Shown here: positions 36,071-45,420 of the stretch, piece after piece
Position numbering within the stretch: position 1 is the stretch's first letter
Layout: every line of letters begins with the position of its first letter
Assembly: GCF_019049105.1 (NCBI RefSeq)
Contig: NZ_JAHQZR010000013.1
Location: 62,001 to 126,000, forward strand
Reading direction: 5' to 3'
Length of the DNA: 64,000 bases
Source of the DNA: Leucobacter chinensis
GTDB taxonomy: Bacteria > Actinomycetota > Actinomycetes > Actinomycetales > Microbacteriaceae
The notes under the pieces: model-generated
Seen by the model: only the letters and a program-made list of their open reading frames with translations
What the model was told of the DNA's origin: nothing
Database searches by the model: none
Translations under genes and position numbers: made by a program

Positions 36071-36181
36071 GGTTCCATTCTCCCAGGAATCGCGGCGCAC
36101 ATCGCTGAACGTTGTGTAAAACTCGGTGCGCTGGGCCGTGCAGGCCGCCCTGTCACCCCATTCAGTGCGTACGATGGCTGC

Positions 36182-36835
36182 ATGAGACTTATTCTTGCTT
36201 CGACGTCACCCGCCAGACTCTCGGTGTTGCGCGCCGCAGGCATCGAGCCGGTGTGTTACTCGCCAGAGGTCGACGAGGAGGCCGAGGTCGCTGCCCGCGA
36301 AGCGGCGCTGGGCCGAGCCATGACGGCTGCCGAGATGGTCGAGTACCTCGGAATGCTGAAGGCCGAAGACGTGGCGAGAAGGCACGGCCCCGAGCTCGAC
36401 GGCCTCATTCTCGGTGGCGACTCTGCGTTTTTGCTCGACGGCGAGACCCTCGGCAAGCCGCACCTGCCCGAGGTTGCGCTTGAACGTTCGAAAGCGCACC
36501 GCGGCCGCACGGGTGTGCTGCACTCGGGGCACTGGCTCATCGATCACCGCGGTGGCAAACGCCACGCTGCCGTCGGCGAGGTCGATACCGCGACGGTGAC
36601 CCTCGCGGCCGATGTGAACGACGAAGAGCTCGCGGCTTACGTCGCCACCGGAGAACCGCTCGAATTGGCCGGTGGCTTCGCGATTGACGGGCTCGCGGGG
36701 GCGTTCATCGAGCGCATCGAGGGGGCGCCGTCGTGCGTGATCGGGCTGTCGCTTCCCGCGCTGCGTCGCATGGTGACGAGCCTCGGTGCCGCGTACCCAG
36801 AGCTCTGGAACGCAAAGGGCGGGTCGAACGAGTAA
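36182..36835 (+). CDS. maf: Maf-like nucleotide pyrophosphatase
   Basis: ATG 36182 starts MRLILASTSPARLSVLRAAGI, the standard Maf N-terminus; 217 residues. The catalytic aspartate region GGDSAFLLDGETLGKP and the later DTATVTLAADVNDEELAAYVATGEPLELAGGFAIDGLAGAFIERIEG and VIGLSLPALRRM follow the family. Maf proteins hydrolyse non-canonical or canonical nucleoside triphosphates and affect septum formation. It is divergent from the RNA methyltransferase gene and convergent with ybdD. Confidence 0.88.
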   Translation: MRLILASTSPARLSVLRAAGIEPVCYSPEVDEEAEVAAREAALGRAMTAAEMVEYLGMLKAEDVARRHGPELDGLILGGDSAFLLDGETLGKPHLPEVALERSKAHRGRTGVLHSGHWLIDHRGGKRHAAVGEVDTATVTLAADVNDEELAAYVATGEPLELAGGFAIDGLAGAFIERIEGAPSCVIGLSLPALRRMVTSLGAAYPELWNAKGGSNE

Positions 36836-36860
36836 CCCCGCTCGGCCCGCCCGGTACTGC

Positions 36861-37052
36861 TTAGCAGCAGCGCCCCTGCGGGTTGCGCTCTTGCCAGTCG
36901 CGGTAATCACGCCAGAATTCGCGCTCACTCATGGGTGCTGCTTCTGGGTGGGTGCTCGCGTGGTGGCGCAGGTATGTCGTGTACTTGTCGCCGCCCAGCA
37001 CGCCGTTGAGGTAGCGGCCAAGGCTCAAGGCCAACGTGCGAAGCCTCGTCAC
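36861..37052 (-). CDS. YbdD/YjiX-family small protein
   Basis: 63 residues matching DUF466: LGRYLNGVLGGDKYTTYLRHHASTHPEAAPMSEREFWRDYRDWQERNPQGRCC. The final Cys-Cys pair is the usual form; in some bacteria the last residue is selenocysteine, but here two TGC codons precede a TAA stop. It overlaps the cstA stop by 4 nt. The family is required for pyruvate uptake by CstA/BtsT-type carriers in enterobacteria, and the coupling suggests the same here. Confidence 0.88.
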   Translation of the reverse strand: MTRLRTLALSLGRYLNGVLGGDKYTTYLRHHASTHPEAAPMSEREFWRDYRDWQERNPQGRCC

Positions 37053-39310
37053 GGTGTGCTCCCCTCGCCGCGCATGGGGCCGGGCTGCGCACCGGCCTGC
37101 TGTGTGGCCTCGTGATAGGCCTTCCAGTCAGCCTCGAGCGCTTTCTCGGCCGGGGTCGCGAGGAAACCGGCCGGGGCGAAGATCTTCGACTCGACGCGAG
37201 GGTCTTCGGTGTTCTCGCCGCCACCATTGCGGTAGGCCTTGATGCAAGCAACCACCGCTGCCACGATGACGATGATCGAGAGCACGAGGAAGATGACCGA
37301 GAGCCACCCCTGCACGCCCGTGTTGCGCACGACCGCCTGCATAGCCGCGACATCGCCGGCCGCGCCAAAGCTTGTCTGGCCGTCGGCGAGGGCCGCCTTA
37401 AACGCGTTGTGGTTCGCAAAATAGCCGACCTTCGGGTCGCTCGAGAAAATCTTCTGCCAGCTTGCGACAAAGGTCACGACGACGGCAAAAGCGAGCGGCA
37501 CAATGACAACCCACAGATGCTTAAAGTTGCCGCGCTTTGCGACGATCGTCATGACGATCGCGAGCGCGATGGCTGCGAGCAACTGGTTCGAGATGCCAAA
37601 CAGCGGGAAGAACGTGTTGATGCCGCCGAGAGGGTCGGTTACGCCGAGGATGAGAATGTAGCCCCAGCCCGCGACCATGAGCGCGGTGCAGAGCCATGCC
37701 CCAAAGGTCCACGACGTGTCCTTGAACTTCGGCACGAAGTTGCCGATCGCGTCTTGCAGCATGAAGCGTGCAACGCGGGTTCCGGCATCGACCGCCGTGA
37801 GAATGAACAGTGCCTCAAACATGATCGCGAAGTGGTACCAGAAGCCCATCATCGCGGTGCCGCCAAACCACTGGTGCATGATGTGGGCGATACCGACGGC
37901 GAGCGTTGGGGCGCCGCCCGTTCGCGACACGACCGACTCTTCACCAATGTTGTTTGCGAGTTCGGTGAGCGTTGAGGCGTCGAGGTTCACGCCAGAGAGC
38001 CCAAGCGAGTTCACGAAGGCGACGGCTCCCTCAACGGTTCCGCCGGTTGCGGCCGCCGGAACGTTCATAGCGAAGTAGATGCCCTGGTCAATCGAGACCG
38101 CGGCAACGAGCGCCATGATCGCAACGAACGACTCCATGAGCATGCCGCCGTAGCCGAGAAAGCGCGTCTGCTTCTCTTTCTCGACGAGCTTCGGGGTCGT
38201 GCCAGATGAGATGAGCGCGTGAAAGCCTGATAGGGCGCCGCACGCGATCGTGACGAACAGGAACGGAAAGAGCGAGCCCGACACGACCGGGCCGTCAGAT
38301 CTCGTCGCGAACTCGCTGAACGCCGGCGCCGTGATGTGGGGCTGCACGAAAACGATCGCGACCGCGAGTAAGACGATCACGCCGATCTTCATGAACGTTG
38401 ACAGGTAGTCACGCGGCGCGAGCAAGAGCCACACGGGCAACACCGCGGCAATGAAACCGTAGACAATAATGCTCCAGGCGATCGTTGTGCGGTCGAGGTG
38501 CAGTACCTCGCCGAAGCCTGACTCCGCCACCCAGCGTCCCGAGACGATCGCAAACATGAGCAGTGCGAAGCCGATGATCGAGATCTCGAGCACCTTGCCG
38601 GGGCGAATGAAGCGCAGGTAGATACCCATAAAGAGGGCGATCGGAATCGTGAGCGCGACCGAATACACGCCCCACGCTGATTCGCCGAGGGCGTTGACCA
38701 CGACGAGGGCGAGAATCGCGACGATGATGATCATGATGGTGAGCGTCGCGATGAGGGCAGCGGTGCCGCCGATCACGCCGAGCTCTTCGCGAGCCATCTG
38801 GCCAAGCGACCTGCCGCCGCGGCGCATCGAGAAGAACATGACGAGGTAGTCTTGCACCGCGCCGGCGAGCACGACGCCCACGATGATCCAGATCGTGCCG
38901 GGCAGATAGCCCATCTGGGCGGCCAATACGGGGCCTACGAGGGGGCCTGCTCCGGCGATCGCCGCGAAGTGGTGGCCGAAGAGCACGCGCCGCTCGGTCG
39001 GTACGAAGTCGCGCCCGTTGTTGTTGTACTCGGCGGGCGTCGCGCGAGTATCGTCTGGCTTTGCGATGCGCCGTTCAATGTACTTCGAGTAGAAGCGATA
39101 GGCGATGAAATAGGTGGCCAGCGCGGCAAAGACGAACCAGATTGCATTGATGGTTTCACCGCGGTGAAAGGCGAGCATCGACCAGGCGACACCACCAACG
39201 AGCGCAATGATGATCCACAGAATAATTTTGAAGGGCGTCCAGCGCCTCGACTCAGCCTCGGCAACAGCGGCGTCTACCGCTGCGGGTGGGCGAGAAATGG
39301 TAGTGCTCAT
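37049..39310 (-). CDS. cstA: Carbon starvation protein CstA (pyruvate/peptide transporter)
   Basis: A 753-residue membrane protein of about 16-18 helices. ATG 39310 is behind a consensus AAGGAGG. Typical elements are FHRGETINAIWFVFAALATYFIAYRFYSKYI, RVLFGHHFAAIAGAGPLVGPVLAAQMGYLPG, ITIACGALSGFHALISSGTTPK, EALFILTAVDAGTRVARFMLQDAIG and GINTFFPLFGISNQLLAAIAL. CstA-family carriers import pyruvate or peptides under carbon limitation. The nearby pyruvate carboxylase makes pyruvate a sensible cargo. A polar tail of about 60 residues follows the last helix. Translationally coupled to ybdD. Confidence 0.95.
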   Translation of the reverse strand: MSTTISRPPAAVDAAVAEAESRRWTPFKIILWIIIALVGGVAWSMLAFHRGETINAIWFVFAALATYFIAYRFYSKYIERRIAKPDDTRATPAEYNNNGRDFVPTERRVLFGHHFAAIAGAGPLVGPVLAAQMGYLPGTIWIIVGVVLAGAVQDYLVMFFSMRRGGRSLGQMAREELGVIGGTAALIATLTIMIIIVAILALVVVNALGESAWGVYSVALTIPIALFMGIYLRFIRPGKVLEISIIGFALLMFAIVSGRWVAESGFGEVLHLDRTTIAWSIIVYGFIAAVLPVWLLLAPRDYLSTFMKIGVIVLLAVAIVFVQPHITAPAFSEFATRSDGPVVSGSLFPFLFVTIACGALSGFHALISSGTTPKLVEKEKQTRFLGYGGMLMESFVAIMALVAAVSIDQGIYFAMNVPAAATGGTVEGAVAFVNSLGLSGVNLDASTLTELANNIGEESVVSRTGGAPTLAVGIAHIMHQWFGGTAMMGFWYHFAIMFEALFILTAVDAGTRVARFMLQDAIGNFVPKFKDTSWTFGAWLCTALMVAGWGYILILGVTDPLGGINTFFPLFGISNQLLAAIALAIVMTIVAKRGNFKHLWVVIVPLAFAVVVTFVASWQKIFSSDPKVGYFANHNAFKAALADGQTSFGAAGDVAAMQAVVRNTGVQGWLSVIFLVLSIIVIVAAVVACIKAYRNGGGENTEDPRVESKIFAPAGFLATPAEKALEADWKAYHEATQQAGAQPGPMRGEGSTP

Positions 39311-39650
39311 GCGTACGAACCTCCTTGTTGCTCGCAGAGCTGTTCGGGCGGGGCACGCCGATTGTGACCGCGAACCCCACCTTCGACACTACGTGTTTTC
39401 TCGCCGATATCAATGGTTGCCCTCATGCTTGCGCGTAGCGGATCACGATCGATACCGGGTTGTTATGAAGCCGACACGTGGCGAACATCGCTGGTTCGGG
39501 CGCCTGGCCGACACGTTACGTGATCAATTCGTGAGGTGTCTACTGCCCGCTCATGCCGCGGGAGAGGTGCGGTTCTGGCAGAATGAATTTGGCGCTACCA
39601 ATGGGGCAGCGCCTTACACACGTAAGCTTCATTGCGGAAGGACGTACAGC
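39311..39650. other. Divergent promoter region between cstA and the TrpX-like gene
   Basis: No gene is seen. It has stretches of lower GC around 39400-39440 and 39580-39640. A hairpin GGCGCT-N11-AGCGCC (39591-39596 with 39608-39613) lies about 40 nt before the binding-protein start and could affect its expression. I see no riboswitch or T-box consensus. Confidence 0.4.
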
Positions 39651-40631
39651 ATGAAACGTCAAGTACTCGCGGGCATTGCCCTCGCGGCTGCGGGCGCTCT
39701 CGCGCTTGTCGGCTGCTCATCAGCCGAAAAACCGGCAAACTCAGGCGACGACGCCAAGTTTACGATCGGGATTAACCAGTTTGTGCAGCACGGAGCACTT
39801 GACGCGGCGACCGCCGGCTTTAAGAAGGCCTTCGAAGACGCTGACATCGATGTCACCTTCGAAGAGAAAAATGCGAACGGTGAACAGGCCACGGCCGTGA
39901 CCATCGCTCAGGGTTTTGCTTCAAAGAAGCCAGACCTCGTGCTCGCCGTCGCAACGCCTTCGGCGCAGGCCTCGGCACAGGCACTTGCCGACGTTCCGGT
40001 ACTCTTCACCGCTGTGACCGACGCCGAAGAGGCGAAGCTCGTCGAAACGAACGCGAAGCCGGGCGGCAACGTGACCGGTACGAGCGACCTCGCGCCGATC
40101 GACAAGCAGCTCGAGCTCATTCAACGGATCGTTCCCGACGCGAAGAGTGTCGGCATCGTCTACGCGTCTGGAGAGGTTAACTCTCAGGTGCAGGTCGATA
40201 CAGCCATCGAAGCGGCGAAGCCCCTCGGCATTGAAATCGTCTCAAAGACGGTCACCACCCCCAACGACATTCAGCAGGCGACCGAGTCACTCGGAGACGT
40301 TGACGCGATTTACGTGCCCACCGACAACATGGTCGTTGCGGGCATCGCTGCGCTCGTGCAGGTCGCAGAGGCGAAGCAGATTCCCGTCATTGGCGCCGAG
40401 AGCGGCACCGTTGAAGGAGGTGCCGTCGCGACGGTCGGCATCGACTACTTCAAGCTCGGTTACCAGACCGGCGAGATGGCGATTCGCGTTCTCAAAGACG
40501 GCGAAGACCCGGCCGAGATGTCGGTCGAGGTGGCGAAGGAGCACGCTTATGTCGTGAACCCCGGAGCCGCTGAGCGCATGGGTGTAGAACTGCCGAAGAG
40601 CATTCTCGACCAGGCTGATATCGTCGAATAA
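39651..40631 (+). CDS. TrpX-like ABC transporter substrate-binding lipoprotein
   Basis: ATG 39651 is behind GGAAGGACG; 326 residues. The lipoprotein signal ends at ALALVGCSS. The mature part is the ABC_sub_bind fold (PF04392 type): FTIGINQFVQHGALDAATAGFKKAFEDA, TIAQGFASKKPDLVLAVATPSAQASAQALADVPVLFTAVTD, GTSDLAPIDKQLELIQRIVPDAKSVGIVYASGEVNSQVQV and AVATVGIDYFKLGYQTGEMAIRVL. In Gram-positive bacteria such proteins import tryptophan or related compounds. Permease and ATPase genes follow. Confidence 0.88.
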   Translation: MKRQVLAGIALAAAGALALVGCSSAEKPANSGDDAKFTIGINQFVQHGALDAATAGFKKAFEDADIDVTFEEKNANGEQATAVTIAQGFASKKPDLVLAVATPSAQASAQALADVPVLFTAVTDAEEAKLVETNAKPGGNVTGTSDLAPIDKQLELIQRIVPDAKSVGIVYASGEVNSQVQVDTAIEAAKPLGIEIVSKTVTTPNDIQQATESLGDVDAIYVPTDNMVVAGIAALVQVAEAKQIPVIGAESGTVEGGAVATVGIDYFKLGYQTGEMAIRVLKDGEDPAEMSVEVAKEHAYVVNPGAAERMGVELPKSILDQADIVE

Positions 40632-40686
40632 TCACTGTGCGGGGGTCGGTACGGCCCCCGCACTCCCCTATTTATAAGGAATACCC

Positions 40687-41640
40687 ATGTTTGGTGCACT
40701 CGAGCTCGGGCTTATTTACGGTGTCATGGCCCTTGGCGTGTATCTCACGTTTCGCGTGCTCAACTTTCCTGACCTCACCGTCGACGGCAGTTTCACGACC
40801 GGTGCGGCGCTCGCCGCGATGCTGATCACCAACGGGGTCAACCCCGTGATCGCGACGGCTGCTGGTGCCGGGGCGGGTTTCGTGGCTGGCATTATCACCG
40901 GGTTGCTCTACACGAAGGGTCATATTGATGGCCTGCTCGCGGGTATTCTCACGATGATCGCCCTGTGGTCGATCAACCTGCGCATCATGGGAACCTCAAA
41001 CCTGGGCCTGCTGCGCACGAACACCGTCTTTTCACCGCTCGGCGATAACAACCTGCTCGGCACTTGGGCCAGCATCATCAGCATTTTTGCCGGTGTGCTC
41101 GTCTTGAAGTTCATCGTCGACTGGTTCCTCTCGACCGACCTGGGTCTCGCGATTCAGGCGACGGGCGATAACGGCCCGATGATCCGCTCATTTGGTGTTT
41201 CAACCGACAAGACCGCGATTTTGACACTCGCCATCTCGAACGGGTTCGTGGGGCTGTGCGGTGCGCTCGTCGCTCAGTACAACGGCTTCGCCGAGATCTC
41301 GATGGGCGTCGGGCTCATTCTCACCGGCCTCGCCTCGGTTATTCTCGGCCAGGCGGTGTTCGGGCAGAGCCGCATCTGGATAGCGACACTCGCGGTTGTG
41401 CTCGGTGCCGTGCTGTACCGCGTCATCATTTACGGCGCATTGGCGGTAGGGCTCGACCCGCAAGATATGCGTCTCGTGACCGCCGTGCTCGTGATCGCCG
41501 CATTACTTTTGCCCCGATGGAAGTTCTTGAAGAGGCTTCCTTCTTGGGATCTCAAGAGCTCACGGCCCAAGCCCAAAACGCCCGCTCCAGAACCGGCCGC
41601 TGCTGGTGCCACCGACCGGGCCGTTGGCTCAACGAAGTAG
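40687..41640 (+). CDS. TrpY-like ABC transporter permease
   Basis: A 317-residue permease of the branched-chain amino acid/ribose type (BPD_transp_2). It begins LGLIYGVMALGVYLTFRVLNFPDLTVDGSFTTGAALAA and contains LLAGILTMIALWSINLRIMG, LGLAIQATGDNGPMIRSFGV and GLILTGLASVILGQAVFG. The C-terminal 45 residues are cytoplasmic and rich in Pro, Ala and Lys. It follows its binding protein by 55 bp and precedes the ATPase by 3 bp. It forms the channel of the importer. Confidence 0.9.
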   Translation: MFGALELGLIYGVMALGVYLTFRVLNFPDLTVDGSFTTGAALAAMLITNGVNPVIATAAGAGAGFVAGIITGLLYTKGHIDGLLAGILTMIALWSINLRIMGTSNLGLLRTNTVFSPLGDNNLLGTWASIISIFAGVLVLKFIVDWFLSTDLGLAIQATGDNGPMIRSFGVSTDKTAILTLAISNGFVGLCGALVAQYNGFAEISMGVGLILTGLASVILGQAVFGQSRIWIATLAVVLGAVLYRVIIYGALAVGLDPQDMRLVTAVLVIAALLLPRWKFLKRLPSWDLKSSRPKPKTPAPEPAAAGATDRAVGSTK

Positions 41641-41643
41641 GTC

Positions 41644-42438
41644 ATGATGCTCTCGATTAACGCAATCTCCAAAACCTTCTTCGCCGACACTATCAATGAG
41701 CGTCGCGCGCTCAATAACCTCAGCCTCACGCTCGCAGAGGGCGACTTCGTCACGGTCATCGGTTCAAACGGTGCGGGCAAGTCGACCCTCTTGAACACCA
41801 TCTCGGGCCGGTACACGGTCGACTCGGGCGACATTGAGATCGACGGACGCCGCGTGAACGGGCTCAAAGAGTTCAAGCGTGCACGCCACATCGGTCGCGT
41901 CTTTCAAGACCCCATGGCGGGCACCGCGCCCAACCTGACGATCGAACAAAACCTCGCTCTCGCCGCAAAACGGGGTCAGCGCCGAGGCCTCGGCCGCGCA
42001 CTCAACAAGACCAAGCGCGAGTACTTTCGCGAGCAGCTCACCTCGCTCGAGTTGGGGCTCGAAAATCGGCTCACTGCCAACGTGGGGCTACTCTCGGGCG
42101 GCCAGCGTCAGGCGCTCTCGCTGCTCATGGCCGGCTTTACCCACCCCTCGATTCTGCTGCTCGATGAGCACACCGCGGCGCTCGATCCGCAGCGTGCTGC
42201 GCTTGTGACCTCGCTCACCGAGCGCATCGTCTCGCAGGGCAACCTCACGACGCTCATGGTTACTCACAACATGGAGCAGGCGCTCGCCCTCGGCAACCGC
42301 CTCATCATGATGCACGAGGGCCGCATCGTCTTCGAGGCCGGCCCCGAAGAGAAAAAGAACCTCACGGTTCAGGGGCTGCTCGACGAGTTCTCGAAGATCA
42401 AGGGCGCGCAGTTCGACGACCGCGCGCTGCTCGGCTAG
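41644..42438 (+). CDS. TrpZ-like ABC transporter ATP-binding protein
   Basis: The 264 residues contain Walker A GSNGAGKST, Q-loop FQDPMAGTAPNLTIEQNLALA (typical of this branch), signature LLSGGQRQALSLLMAGF, Walker B ILLLDEHTAALDP (histidine instead of proline after the glutamate, usual for TrpZ-like proteins) and the switch VTHNMEQAL. It starts at ATG 41644; ATG 41647 is also possible. Last gene of the importer operon. Confidence 0.92.
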   Translation: MMLSINAISKTFFADTINERRALNNLSLTLAEGDFVTVIGSNGAGKSTLLNTISGRYTVDSGDIEIDGRRVNGLKEFKRARHIGRVFQDPMAGTAPNLTIEQNLALAAKRGQRRGLGRALNKTKREYFREQLTSLELGLENRLTANVGLLSGGQRQALSLLMAGFTHPSILLLDEHTAALDPQRAALVTSLTERIVSQGNLTTLMVTHNMEQALALGNRLIMMHEGRIVFEAGPEEKKNLTVQGLLDEFSKIKGAQFDDRALLG

Positions 42439-42485
42439 CGAGGCTTGGGCTCGAACTGCGCATGATTGGCCTCAGCTCTTAACCT

Positions 42486-42546
42486 TTGCCTGATTTTTGC
42501 GCGGTTTTGCCCTGAAAAGCACCGAAAAGGGCATTGCATCAGGCAA
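42486..42546. repeat. 61-nt hairpin element, copy 1
   Basis: TTGCCTGAT (42486-42494) and ATCAGGCAA (42538-42546) are perfect terminal arms. Internal words TTTTTGCGCG, GAAAAGCACC and GAAAAGG recur in the copy at 53710-53770, which is also 61 nt long. It ends 4 bp from the stop of the convergent pseudouridine synthase gene and may act as a terminator for both neighbours. Confidence 0.7.
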
Positions 42547-42549
42547 TCG

Positions 42550-43524
42550 TTAATCGATCGGGTCCTGGGCCGGGAGCGGATCCTGGGCTGGGGCGGGTGC
42601 CACGATCGGGAAGGCCCGCGTCGCTTCGAAGGCGCGCGGGGTTCCGTCGACCGGATCGTCGAACCGCAACGAGTGAGCGAGCAACTGCAGCGGCACGGTG
42701 AAGTCGTCGACTGAGACCGGCAGAATCTCGGGGTAGAGCGGGTCACCCGTGATCGGAACCCCGAGGGTGAGCATGTGCTGGCGCAGCTGGTGCGTCTTGC
42801 CGGTGTGTGGCGTGAGCCGGTAGACCGCGCGCTCGTGGCCCTCGTGCACCGTGTCGTGCGAGTGCTCGATGAGCGAGCGCGAGTTGGCGGGCTGACCGGC
42901 GAGGTGCTGCACGCGCCGGCTTCCGTGCTGTTTGCGCAGGTGGTTCTCGACGGTCGCGGGCAAGCGATCGGCCGGCAGCCGGTCGGCGACGGCAAGGTAG
43001 GTTTTCTGCACGGTGCGCGACTGGAAGAGTTCTTGGTAGGGGGCGCGCCACCGCCGCTCGGTCGTGAGTAGCAGCAGCCCGCTCGTGAGCCGGTCGAGCC
43101 GGTGCGCCGGCGTGAGCTCGGGCAGGCCGAGCTCTGCGCGAAGCTTGACGACGACGCTCTGCATGACGTGACGCCCACGCGGAATCGTCGAGAGAAACGG
43201 CGGCTTATCGATCACGATGATGCGTTCGTCGCGGTGCACGATGTCGATTTCGCCCGGCACCTCGGTCTCGTCGCGCAGGTCGCGGTGAAACCAGAAGAAG
43301 GTGTTGGCTTCGTACGCGTCGTCGTGCCCGAGCGGCGTGCCGTCGTGCCCCACGAAGCGCTCGTCGCGAATGAATTCGGCGACGTCGATGTGCTCGCCGA
43401 GCTTGGCATCGAGCCAGTCTCGCATGGTCGCCCATGGTGCCGGGTGATGCGGATCGCGGTCTGGCGTTCGTACCCAAGCGGCGTCGAGGCCGTTGCGCTG
43501 GGGCAGGGGCGAGCGTGGTGGCAT
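42550..43524 (-). CDS. RluA-family pseudouridine synthase
   Basis: 324 residues. The catalytic motif HRLDRLTSGLLLLT (aspartate in HRLDR) is clear, as are IVIDKPPFLSTIPRG, VQKTYLAVADRLP, RAVYRLTPHTGKTHQLRQHMLTLGVPITGDPLYP and the C-terminal LLAHSLRF. It converts uridine to pseudouridine in rRNA or tRNA. No S4 domain precedes the catalytic core. The N-terminal 95 residues contain the WVRTPDRDPHHPAPWATMRDWLDAKLG segment seen in actinobacterial members. Its 3' end is at the 61-nt hairpin element. Confidence 0.9.
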   Translation of the reverse strand: MPPRSPLPQRNGLDAAWVRTPDRDPHHPAPWATMRDWLDAKLGEHIDVAEFIRDERFVGHDGTPLGHDDAYEANTFFWFHRDLRDETEVPGEIDIVHRDERIIVIDKPPFLSTIPRGRHVMQSVVVKLRAELGLPELTPAHRLDRLTSGLLLLTTERRWRAPYQELFQSRTVQKTYLAVADRLPADRLPATVENHLRKQHGSRRVQHLAGQPANSRSLIEHSHDTVHEGHERAVYRLTPHTGKTHQLRQHMLTLGVPITGDPLYPEILPVSVDDFTVPLQLLAHSLRFDDPVDGTPRAFEATRAFPIVAPAPAQDPLPAQDPID

Positions 43525-43526
43525 GC

Positions 43527-45227
43527 TTAGGAGTGTAGGCCATGCGCGGTGAGCGCAACCGTGAGCGTTGTGATGGTGCCGCCGTCGCTGAGATCGACGC
43601 CGAGCAGCTCTTCGATGAGGGCGAGCCGCTGGTAGAAGACCGAGCGCGAGAGCCGGGCCCTGGTTGCCGCGAGGGAGCGGTTCGTCGGGGTCGCGAGGTA
43701 GGCGGCGAGCACCTCGGTCAGGTCGCCGGTGTGGCCCGGCCCGCGGCCGCGATCGTGGTCGAGCACGGGGCCTAAGACACTATCGACAAAGTGTTGCAGC
43801 GACTGCGAGCCCTCGAGGTCGCGCAACAGGTACGCGAGGGGTTGGCCCGTTGCCTCCTGCACGGTGACGCGGCCTGTCGTGGCGGTGGCCGGGAGCGTTC
43901 CCGCGGCACGTACTCCCTCGATCGAGGTGAGGAGGCCGCGAAGCGTCGCGGCGCTCCGTTGGTCGCCGCTTCGCGTGCCGAGCGAGAGGTGCGCCCGCCA
44001 CTCGGCCGGCGTCGATCCGGGAACGAGCATGTCGAGCTCGCGGTCGAGCCGCTCGGCGATGAGGGGCGGGACGCCGCGCTCGGCGACAAGGTGCGCGCGC
44101 TCGTCGTTGTCGGGCAGAGAGACAAGGGCGAGCAGGCTCACCGCCCCCTGCGCATCAGGATCGTCGGCGATCATGGCGAAACCCTCTGGTGCGATCGCCC
44201 TGCGCAGTGCCGTTTCGAGAATCGCGCGCTCGAGCGAGACGTGCGAGCCGAAGTCGCCCGAGCCGGTGAGTGCGAGCCCGAAGAGACTGCGTTTCTCGAA
44301 CGGCAGCCCCGCGGCGGTGAGCTGAGTCATGAGCTCGGTGTCGTTGCGATACCGGCCGCCGAGCAGGGTGTCGAAGAGGTGCTTTGCGCTCAACTGCAGC
44401 CACTCATCGGTTCCGTCAGCGAGACGCCTGAGCGCGACAGCGGTCGCGCCGAGCTCGAGCACCGTGTGGCGGCCGGCCGGGTGTGGTGGCCCCTCGAGCG
44501 CGGTGAGGGTGCCCCAGCGTACCCCCTGCGCCTCGACGGGAACGCGTAGAGTAATGGCTTCGCTGGTGGTCTCGCCACGCCCATAAGTTTCGTAACGCCC
44601 TCCGGCCCAAGGCGCGAGTACGCTCTCGGCCGGGGCGCCCGTGCGGGGTGATGACCAGGCGATGACCTGGCCCGAGGTGTTTTCGAGCACGACCGGGGCC
44701 TGCATGGTGGCGGCGATGTGCTCGATCATGTAGTCGACCGGGCTGCGGTTGAGGCCCAACTCGGTGAAGAGGTGGTGCACGTGCTCCTTGGCCTCGAGCG
44801 CCTCGTGCTGAGCGCTCAAGATGCGGCGGTGAATGGCCTGAGTGAGCTGCACGAACTTGACCTGCCGGTGCAGCGCGACGAAGGCGATGTCTCGGGCCTC
44901 GAGCACCTCGCGGAGCTCTGGGGGAGGCGTGTGAAAGCGTGTACCGAGTTCGAGCACGAGGGCGCTCACGCCGGCATCGCATAGCTCGGTCACGAGGCGC
45001 TTGAGGGCAGGGCCTCCCGTTGGCCAATCGGCGCCGGTCGTGAGGAGAAACTCCTGGCCGTCAAGCAGGTCGGCTGAGACGCGGCCCGCGACGACGTGCG
45101 CCCAACGCACTGGCCGTTCGCTCGCTGAGGGGCTCGCCCACACCTCCGGTTTACCGCGTTCGAGCTCGGCGAGCTGTAAGAGTTCGTGCACCCGGGGCAG
45201 GGTCACACCGTCGATGGTTTCTGACAC
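43527..45227 (-). CDS. PucR-family transcriptional regulator
   Basis: GTG 45227 is preferred to upstream starts: AAGGAG lies before it, and an upstream start would run through the palindrome at 45275-45291. The 566 residues contain the PucR N-terminal domain (VTLPRVHELLQLAELERGKPEVWASPSASERPVRWAHVV), a central GGDEF-like region, and the C-terminal PucR helix-turn-helix (TEVLAAYLATPTNRSLAATRARLSRSVFYQRLALIEELLGVDL). PucR proteins activate purine, GABA or related nitrogen-compound catabolism. It is divergent from the dehydrogenase and aminotransferase genes and probably activates them. Confidence 0.88.
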   Translation of the reverse strand: MSETIDGVTLPRVHELLQLAELERGKPEVWASPSASERPVRWAHVVAGRVSADLLDGQEFLLTTGADWPTGGPALKRLVTELCDAGVSALVLELGTRFHTPPPELREVLEARDIAFVALHRQVKFVQLTQAIHRRILSAQHEALEAKEHVHHLFTELGLNRSPVDYMIEHIAATMQAPVVLENTSGQVIAWSSPRTGAPAESVLAPWAGGRYETYGRGETTSEAITLRVPVEAQGVRWGTLTALEGPPHPAGRHTVLELGATAVALRRLADGTDEWLQLSAKHLFDTLLGGRYRNDTELMTQLTAAGLPFEKRSLFGLALTGSGDFGSHVSLERAILETALRRAIAPEGFAMIADDPDAQGAVSLLALVSLPDNDERAHLVAERGVPPLIAERLDRELDMLVPGSTPAEWRAHLSLGTRSGDQRSAATLRGLLTSIEGVRAAGTLPATATTGRVTVQEATGQPLAYLLRDLEGSQSLQHFVDSVLGPVLDHDRGRGPGHTGDLTEVLAAYLATPTNRSLAATRARLSRSVFYQRLALIEELLGVDLSDGGTITTLTVALTAHGLHS

Positions 45228-45274
45228 GGGTCTCCTTCGCAGCAGGGCCCGGTCGTAGGGCCTCGTAACCTCAA

Positions 45275-45291
45275 TCATACAGAGTGTATGA
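45275..45291. promoter_or_regulatory. Perfect palindrome between the PucR gene and mmsA
   Basis: TCATACA-GAG-TGTATGA has perfect 7-bp arms around 3 nt, centred between the divergent starts at 45227 and 45421. It is the best candidate operator for the PucR-type regulator, for self-regulation and/or activation of mmsA. Confidence 0.6.
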
Positions 45292-45420
45292 AACATGCCC
45301 GACTCTGCGATGATGTGTCGGGTGCGAGCGGTGGTTCACGCTGTCAGACTGTTCGTGACGGGCAGATCAAGCCCAAACATACTGACCGAAATGGTCGAGC
45401 AGAGAGAAAGTGAGAGCCAC

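Noticed and set aside
36861-37052. Possible selenoprotein, because some YbdD relatives end in selenocysteine
   Set aside because: The end reads TGC TGC TAA, so both residues are cysteine and no in-frame TGA is used.
39311-39650. Possible T-box or tryptophan riboswitch before the TrpX-like gene
   Set aside because: No T-box consensus bulge or specifier structure was found; only one simple hairpin is present.
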